Below, one piece after another: positions 59,385-64,000 of a stretch of DNA of 64,000 nucleotides. Origin of the DNA: Calamus simplicifolius (Eukaryota; Streptophyta; Magnoliopsida; Arecales; Arecaceae). Where the stretch lies: NCBI GenBank assembly GCA_900491605.1, contig UESW01001678.1:246360-310359 (forward strand), in the 5' to 3' direction. The notes under the pieces are model-generated. The model was given only the letters and a program-made list of their open reading frames with translations, did no database searches and had not been told where the DNA came from. How positions within the stretch are numbered: position 1 is the stretch's first letter; every line of letters begins with the position of its first letter. A program made the position numbers and the translations under genes.

Positions 59385-60450
59385 TTTGTGTACCGACGCG
59401 GAGTCGAATATGTTCCGACGTGAAGTCAAGCAAAGTGCCGATGCGGAGTTGAGACAAGTGCCGACACGAAGTCGAACCAAGTGCCGACGCAAAGTCGAGC
59501 TAAGTGCCAACGCGGAGTAGGGTTAAGTGCCGACGCAGAGTCGAGCTAAGTACCGATGCGGGGTCAAGCTAAGTGCCGCCATAGGGTAGGGTTAAGTGCC
59601 GACGCGGAGTCGAGCCAAGTGCCGACGCGGAGTCGGGTTAAGTGCCGACGCGGAGTCGAGCTAAGTGCTGATGCGGGGTCAAGCTAAGTTCCATCGTGGG
59701 GTCGAGCTAAGTGCCGACGCGGGGTTGAGCTAAGTGCCACCGCGGAGTCGAGCTACGTGTCGCCGCGGGGTCGAGCTAAGTGCCGACGCGAGTCGAGCTA
59801 AGTGCCGACGCAGAGTCGAGTTAAGTGCCAACGCGGAGTAGGGTTAAGTGCCGACGTGGAGTCGAGCCAAGTGCCGATGCGGAGTTGAGCTAAGTGCCGA
59901 CGGGAGACTCTGGCATGGAGTGCCGATGCGAAGCCGGGCTTAGAGTGTCGAGGGGAGACTCGGGCTTAGAGTGCTGACGCAGAGCTGGGCTTAGATTGCC
60001 GAGGGGAGACTCGGGCTTAGAGTGCTGACGCGGAGCCAGGCTGAGTGCCGAGGGGAGACTCGGGCTTAGAGTGCCAACGCGGAGTCGGGCTTAGAGTGCC
60101 GACGAAAAGCTCTGGCTTGGAGTGCCGACGCAGAGCCAGGCTGAGTGCCGAGGGAAGACTCGGGCTTAGAGTACCGAGGGGAGACTCGGGCTTAGAATTC
60201 CGACGTGGAGTCAGGCTTAAAGTGCCGATGGGAGGCTCTAGCTTGGAGTGCTGACGTGGAGCCGGGCTGAGCGCCGAAGGGAGACTCTGGCTTGGAGTGC
60301 TGACGCAGAGCCGAGATGAGAGCCGAGGGGAGACTCGGGCTTAGAGTGCCGAGGGGAGACTCGGGCTTAGAATGCCGACGCGGAGTCGGGCTTTAGTGCC
60401 AAGGGGAGACTCGGGCTTAAAGTGCCGACGCAGAGTTGGGCTTAGATTGA
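59385..60450 (+). repeat. Minisatellite, about 22-23 bp unit, in gypsy element 2
   Basis: From 59385 to about 59900 the unit is AAGTGCCGACGCGGAGTCGAGCT with many variants, about 22-23 bases each. From about 59900 it changes to a longer compound unit built from GGGCTTAGAGTGCCGA, CGCGGAGCC and GGGGAGACTC, mostly 25-35 bases. It sits exactly between the antisense gene's 3' end and the 3' end of integrase. A small related doublet is found in the MULE-borne fragment near 31650-31720. Confidence 0.85.
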
Positions 60451-60535
60451 GAAGTAGGATTACTCAAAGTCATGTCAGTGAGAATATTCCGAATAGTACC
60501 CTGGTAGACAGGTTCAAGCTAAGGAAATTAACAAA

Positions 60536-61717
60536 CTATTGATAATACTGGTGTAGGTTGTCTGCGTTCCAAGTACGGAGGAGAGGCTTCTCGTCTAGCC
60601 CCTCAACTTTGTACGCTCCGTGGTGAAACGCCTCCGTGACTTGGTAGGGTCCTTCCCATCTTGGCGCTAGCTTGCCTCCTTCCGTCGACTTTGAAACTTT
60701 AGCTCGCCGGAGGACTAAGTCTCCGGGGTGGAACATCTTGGGATGAACTGGGGCATTGTAGTACCTGGCCGCCCGCTGACGGAAGGCTACCATCTGAAGC
60801 CGCGCTTGGTCTCGTAGTTCCTCCACTAGGTCGAGGTTGGCCCGCAACTAATTTGGGTTGTTGCTCTCGCTGTACGACTTTGTCCGAGGGCTTGGGACAC
60901 CTATCTCCATCGGAATGACAGCTTCGGACCCAAAAACCAGGCTGAAAGGAGTCTCTCCGGTGGGGGCTCATGGCGTTCTGTGATAGGCCCATAGCACACT
61001 AGGGAGCTCTTCCACCCACCGTCCTTTACAGTTGTCTAACAGAGCCCTAAGTCCTTGAAGAATAGTGCGGTTGGTCACCTCGGCCGCGCCGTTGGTCTGG
61101 GGATGCCCCACAGAGGAGAATCGCTGATGAATTCTTAGCTCGGTGCAGAACTCTCGGAAGGCCGTGTTGTCAAACTGCAGGCCGTTGTCAGTGACGAGGG
61201 TGTGCGGCAACCCGAACTGGCACACTATAGATTTCTAGAAGAAAGATCTCACCTTGCCCTTGGTGATCTTGGCGAGTGCTTCGGCCTCGATCCACTTGGT
61301 GAAATGGTCGATGGCTACGAGGAAAAATTTGCGCTAACTGGAGGCTGGAGGGAATGGTCCCAGGATGTCCATACCCCACTGGGCGAAGGGCCAAGGTGCA
61401 GTAAGGGGGGTCAGCTGGAATGCCAGTTGGCGCTGGACGTTGGCATGGCGTTGGCAACTGTCACATCTTTTGACGAGCTCGGACGCATCCTCCCTCATTG
61501 TCAGCCAGTAGTACCCTTGTCGCAAGGCTTTGTACGCCAGAGCTTTGCCCCCCAGATGACTCCCGCATACGCCTTCATGTATTTCTCGCAGGATGTAGTC
61601 TGCTTCCGTAGGGCCGACGCATTTGAGGATCGGGTACAAGAATGATCTTCGGTAGAGCTTTCCTTCCATTAAAAGAAATTTCGGGGCCCGCCGCTTGAGT
61701 AGCTTGGCCTCAGCCAA
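60536..61717 (-). pseudogene. Gypsy 2 integrase
   Basis: Minus strand. The H2C2 zinc-binding domain (IHEGVCGSHLGGKALAYK, then CDSCQRHA) lies at 61440-61600. The catalytic core has WGMDILGPFPPAS near 61340-61380 with its first Asp, HTLVTDNGLQFDN with the second near 61180, and HPQTNGAAEVTNR with the Glu near 61080. The C-terminal part, LVEELRDQARLQM, then HPGDLVLRRAKVS and APRWEGPYQV at 60536-60847, fits the gypsy integrase tail; no chromodomain is seen, in keeping with the Tat lineage. It breaks into several frames near 60980, 61230 and 61335. An intact enzyme would insert the cDNA into the genome. Confidence 0.88.
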
Positions 61718-62149
61718 GTCTTCAGGCAGGGCACCATTGGTGAGATATCACACATAAGCGTCCATCCAAGAAGGCTCTTGCTTGACTGGTAGGGCTTCTT
61801 CTGTTGTTTCGATACTTGAGGCTTCCAGATGCTCTATGTAAGCCTTTTCCAACATCCCATCGACTGAGGTAGCAAGCTAGGACAGAGCGTCAGCTCGGGC
61901 GTTCTTCCCTTGAGGAATGTAGCTGATGCTGAAATAGGCTAAGGGAGAGGCTTGCGACTGCACCATACTCAAGTAACAGGACATAGTAGGATCTCACGCC
62001 TCGTACTCTCCTGTGATTTGGCCAGTGACTAGCTGGGAATTAGTTAATGCTCTAAGGTGCTTCACCCCGAGCTCCCGAGCCAACCTTATTCCAGACAATA
62101 GGGCTTCATACTCCGCCTGATTGTTGGTGGCTGAAAGAGAAAGCGGAGA
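61718..62149 (-). other. RNase H to integrase connection of gypsy element 2
   Basis: Continues pol between the second RNase H-like module and the integrase zinc domain in broken frames. Scattered similarity to the archaeal-type RNase H of this lineage is expected here (ATNNQAEYEALLSG-like residues at about 62090-62130). It has no long open frame. Confidence 0.5.
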
Positions 62150-63999
62150 GCGCACTCGGTTACAACTCCATCCGTGTTAGCTAGGATGAGGCCCGCTCCG
62201 CTCCCTTAGGAATTTGACACTCCGTCCACATAAAGGATCCATTCATCCTCTCTGGTCCCAAGAGTTGAGGGGTTTGCGTGGGACTCTTCTGGTTGCTCCT
62301 CGCCCCAGGTGCATTCAACCAAGAAATCTACTAGGACCTGAGACTTCATAGCCGACCGGGGATGGAAAGATAGGTCGAACTCTCCCAGCTTGAGCGCCCA
62401 CTTTGCCAGTCGGCCCGAAGTGTCCAGACGAGCGAGAATCGCCTTGAGTGGTTGGTCCGTGACCACCGCATCAGATGAGCTTGAAAATAGGGTCGGAGGC
62501 GATGGGCAAAGACAATCAACGCGAAGATAATCTTCTCAATTCTTGAATACCTGGTCTCCGCGTCGTAAAGCACATTGCTGGTGTAATACACCGGCCTTTG
62601 TGTTTCGTTGGCATCTATGCAAACCAGCATGGAACTGACAGCTTCAGAAGAAGCCGTGAGGTACAGAAGAAGTTCTTCTCCACCCTTCGGCTTGGACAAC
62701 AGCGGCGGGGTGGATAGAAATTCTTTCAATCTCTCGAAGGCCTCCTGGCACCCCTTTGTCCATTCGAATCTGTTGCCCTGCACAGTGCCTTGAAGAAAGG
62801 CAAACATCTATCAGCAGACTTAGATAGAAAACGGCTCAAAGCCGCCACCCTTCCCGTCAAGCGTTGCACGTCCTTCTTGTTGGTGGGAGACTTCATGTAC
62901 AAAATGGCTCGGACTTTATCGGGGTTCGCCTCAATTCCATGTTGGGTCACCATGAAACCCAAGAACTTGCTGACTGTCACCCCAAAGGTGTACTTGCGAG
63001 GATTCAGCCTCATCTAGCATCGGCGAAGGTTGCCGAAGGTCTCCATCAGGTCGGCGATATGGTTGGTGTTGCGAACGCTTTTTGTTAGCATGTCATCCAC
63101 ATATACCTCCATGTTGCGTCCGATTTGGTCCTCAAAGATTTTGTTCATTAGCCTTTGGTAAGTGGCCCCCGCGTTCTTCAGTCCGAACGGCATCACCTTG
63201 TAACAATATAGTCCCTTCTCAATTATGAAAGAAGTAGCTTCCTCATCGGCCGGTTCATCATGATTTGGTTGTACACAGAGAAGGCATCCATGAAACTAAG
63301 GGTCTCATGACCGGACGTAGCGTTCACCAGTTGGTCGATCCAAGACAAAGGAAAACTATCCTTGGGGCATGCTTTGTTGAGGTCTGTGAAGTCTACACAC
63401 ATCCTCCTATTCCCGTTGGCCTTACGAACCATCACGATGTTAGCCAACCAATCGGGATAGTGAACTTCCTGGATGTGGCCCGTAGCTTTGAGCTTGCGGA
63501 TTTCCTCGTCAATGGCCTTCTATCTATCTGGGGCGAAGCTCCTCTTCTTCTGTCGAACGGGCTAGCATTTTGGCTTGAGGTTGAGCCGGTGAGTGATTAT
63601 CTCCTTAGGGATGCCTGGCATATCAGATGACGATCATGCAAAGATGTCGGAATTGGCACGCAGGAAAGCGAGGAGCCAATCGCACGCCTCTTCCAGAAGT
63701 AGTGCTCCGATCTGGATGGTCCTCGTCGGGTCCTCCCCAAAGGGAAAGGTTAGGAGGTGCTCGGCTGGCTCCCCTCTCCTTTCCAGGTCTCGGGGGTCGA
63801 GTGGTTCAAGCGCTGCTGTCAACACCGTCTCTTGCGGACTAGGGGCTAAGTGGTAGCAGAGTGGCAACGGGTTCTGTTCTCCCTTCATTTCTCCGATCCC
63901 TTCGTCAGTGGGGAACCTCACCAGCAATCTCTTGGTGGATATAACAGCATCCAGTAAATTCAAGCCAGGCCGTCCCAAGATAGCGTTGTAAGCCAACGG
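62150..63999 (-). pseudogene. Gypsy 2 protease, reverse transcriptase and RNase H
   Basis: Right to left: the protease end (AYNAILGRPGLNLLDAV at 63996) and the linker TFPFGEDPTRTIQIGAL; the RT start MVRKANGNRRMCVDFTDLNK at 63380-63440, SFMDAFSVYNQI; the catalytic YVDD at 63092-63103 (minus); RLTGRVAALSRFLSK near 62840; RNase H LLLYLTASSEAVSS, PVYYTSNVLYDAETRYS near 62560-62680. A second RNase H-like module continues past FDLSFHPRSAMKS with QVLVDFLVECTW and DEWILYVDGVSNS (62206-62290). Stops and slips include TAG at 63014 and frame changes near 62735 and 63220. Gag lies outside the window. Confidence 0.87.
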
Positions 64000-64000
64000 G

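Larger units (their letters stand above)
55540..64000 (-). mobile_element. Tat/Retand-type Ty3/gypsy element 2 (runs off the right edge)
   Basis: A minus-strand element. Its 3' LTR is at the left (55540-56207), with a purine-tract complement next to it (56211-56218). Then come, left to right, the antisense extra gene on the plus strand, a minisatellite, and integrase, RNase H, RT and protease on the minus strand. The start of pol, gag and the 5' LTR are beyond the window. It is of the same family as the element at 43988-51257, with the same LTR start and parallel RT sequence, but keeps integrase and the spacer. The left flank GATAT (55535-55539) should recur beyond the right edge. Confidence 0.88.

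Overview
This window is plant nuclear DNA. Spliced genes with GT..AG introns sit in AT-rich sequence crowded with plant transposable elements of several ages. A flowering plant is certain from the families present: a FAR1-type Mutator-like element, Tat/Retand-type Ty3/gypsy elements with an antisense extra gene, Ty1/copia, L1 and RTE LINEs, and Tourist-like MITEs. A monocot seems likely but the species cannot be fixed from the sequence.

Host genes are few. At the left, on the minus strand, is the first coding exon of an F-box-like protein related to RCC1-repeat proteins (3706-4044). Its promoter is a GC-rich island near 5.0-5.3 kb, and the rest of the gene runs off the left edge across introns that hold a MITE. 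A complete four-exon minus-strand gene for a small TFIIIC subunit of the GTF3C6/tau55 type lies at 36949-40077; its exons join in frame to give 136 residues. A possible last exon of an unrecognised gene is at 13258-13484.

The centre (20.8-35.8 kb) is a nested transposon complex. A hAT-like element (ends at 20828 and 35836) was split by a 13.2-kb Mutator-like element (20848-34041) with a perfect 9-bp target duplication, ATTTTATTT. It was also hit by a 5'-truncated L1 LINE with a poly(A) tail and an 11-bp target duplication. The Mutator-like element has about 1.7-kb inverted ends built from dozens of GTGTCGTA-like modules. It carries a decayed FAR1-type transposase, a second, minus-strand gene with a plant-mobile-domain-like N-terminus and a Ulp1/C48-protease-like C-terminus, two internal tandem arrays (about 110 and 118 bp periods), and a piece of a gypsy element.

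To its left (13.87-20.15 kb) a Tourist-like element was split by a minus-strand copia element. It abuts a second Tourist-like copy that itself holds a fold-back element. An old L1 LINE lies at 7.0-8.0 kb.

The right third is retrotransposon. One gypsy element (43988-51257, plus strand) has both LTRs and a 5-bp duplication but has lost integrase. RTE LINE debris follows at 52.3-54.3 kb, then a 347-bp Tourist-like MITE (55183-55529). A second gypsy element, minus strand, starts at 55540 and runs off the right edge. Both gypsy elements carry, antisense and downstream of pol, an intron-containing gene with a Transposase_28-like domain and a long coiled coil. In the second it has its own TATA box, and a minisatellite separates it from integrase. 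Every transposon gene seen has stops or frameshifts.
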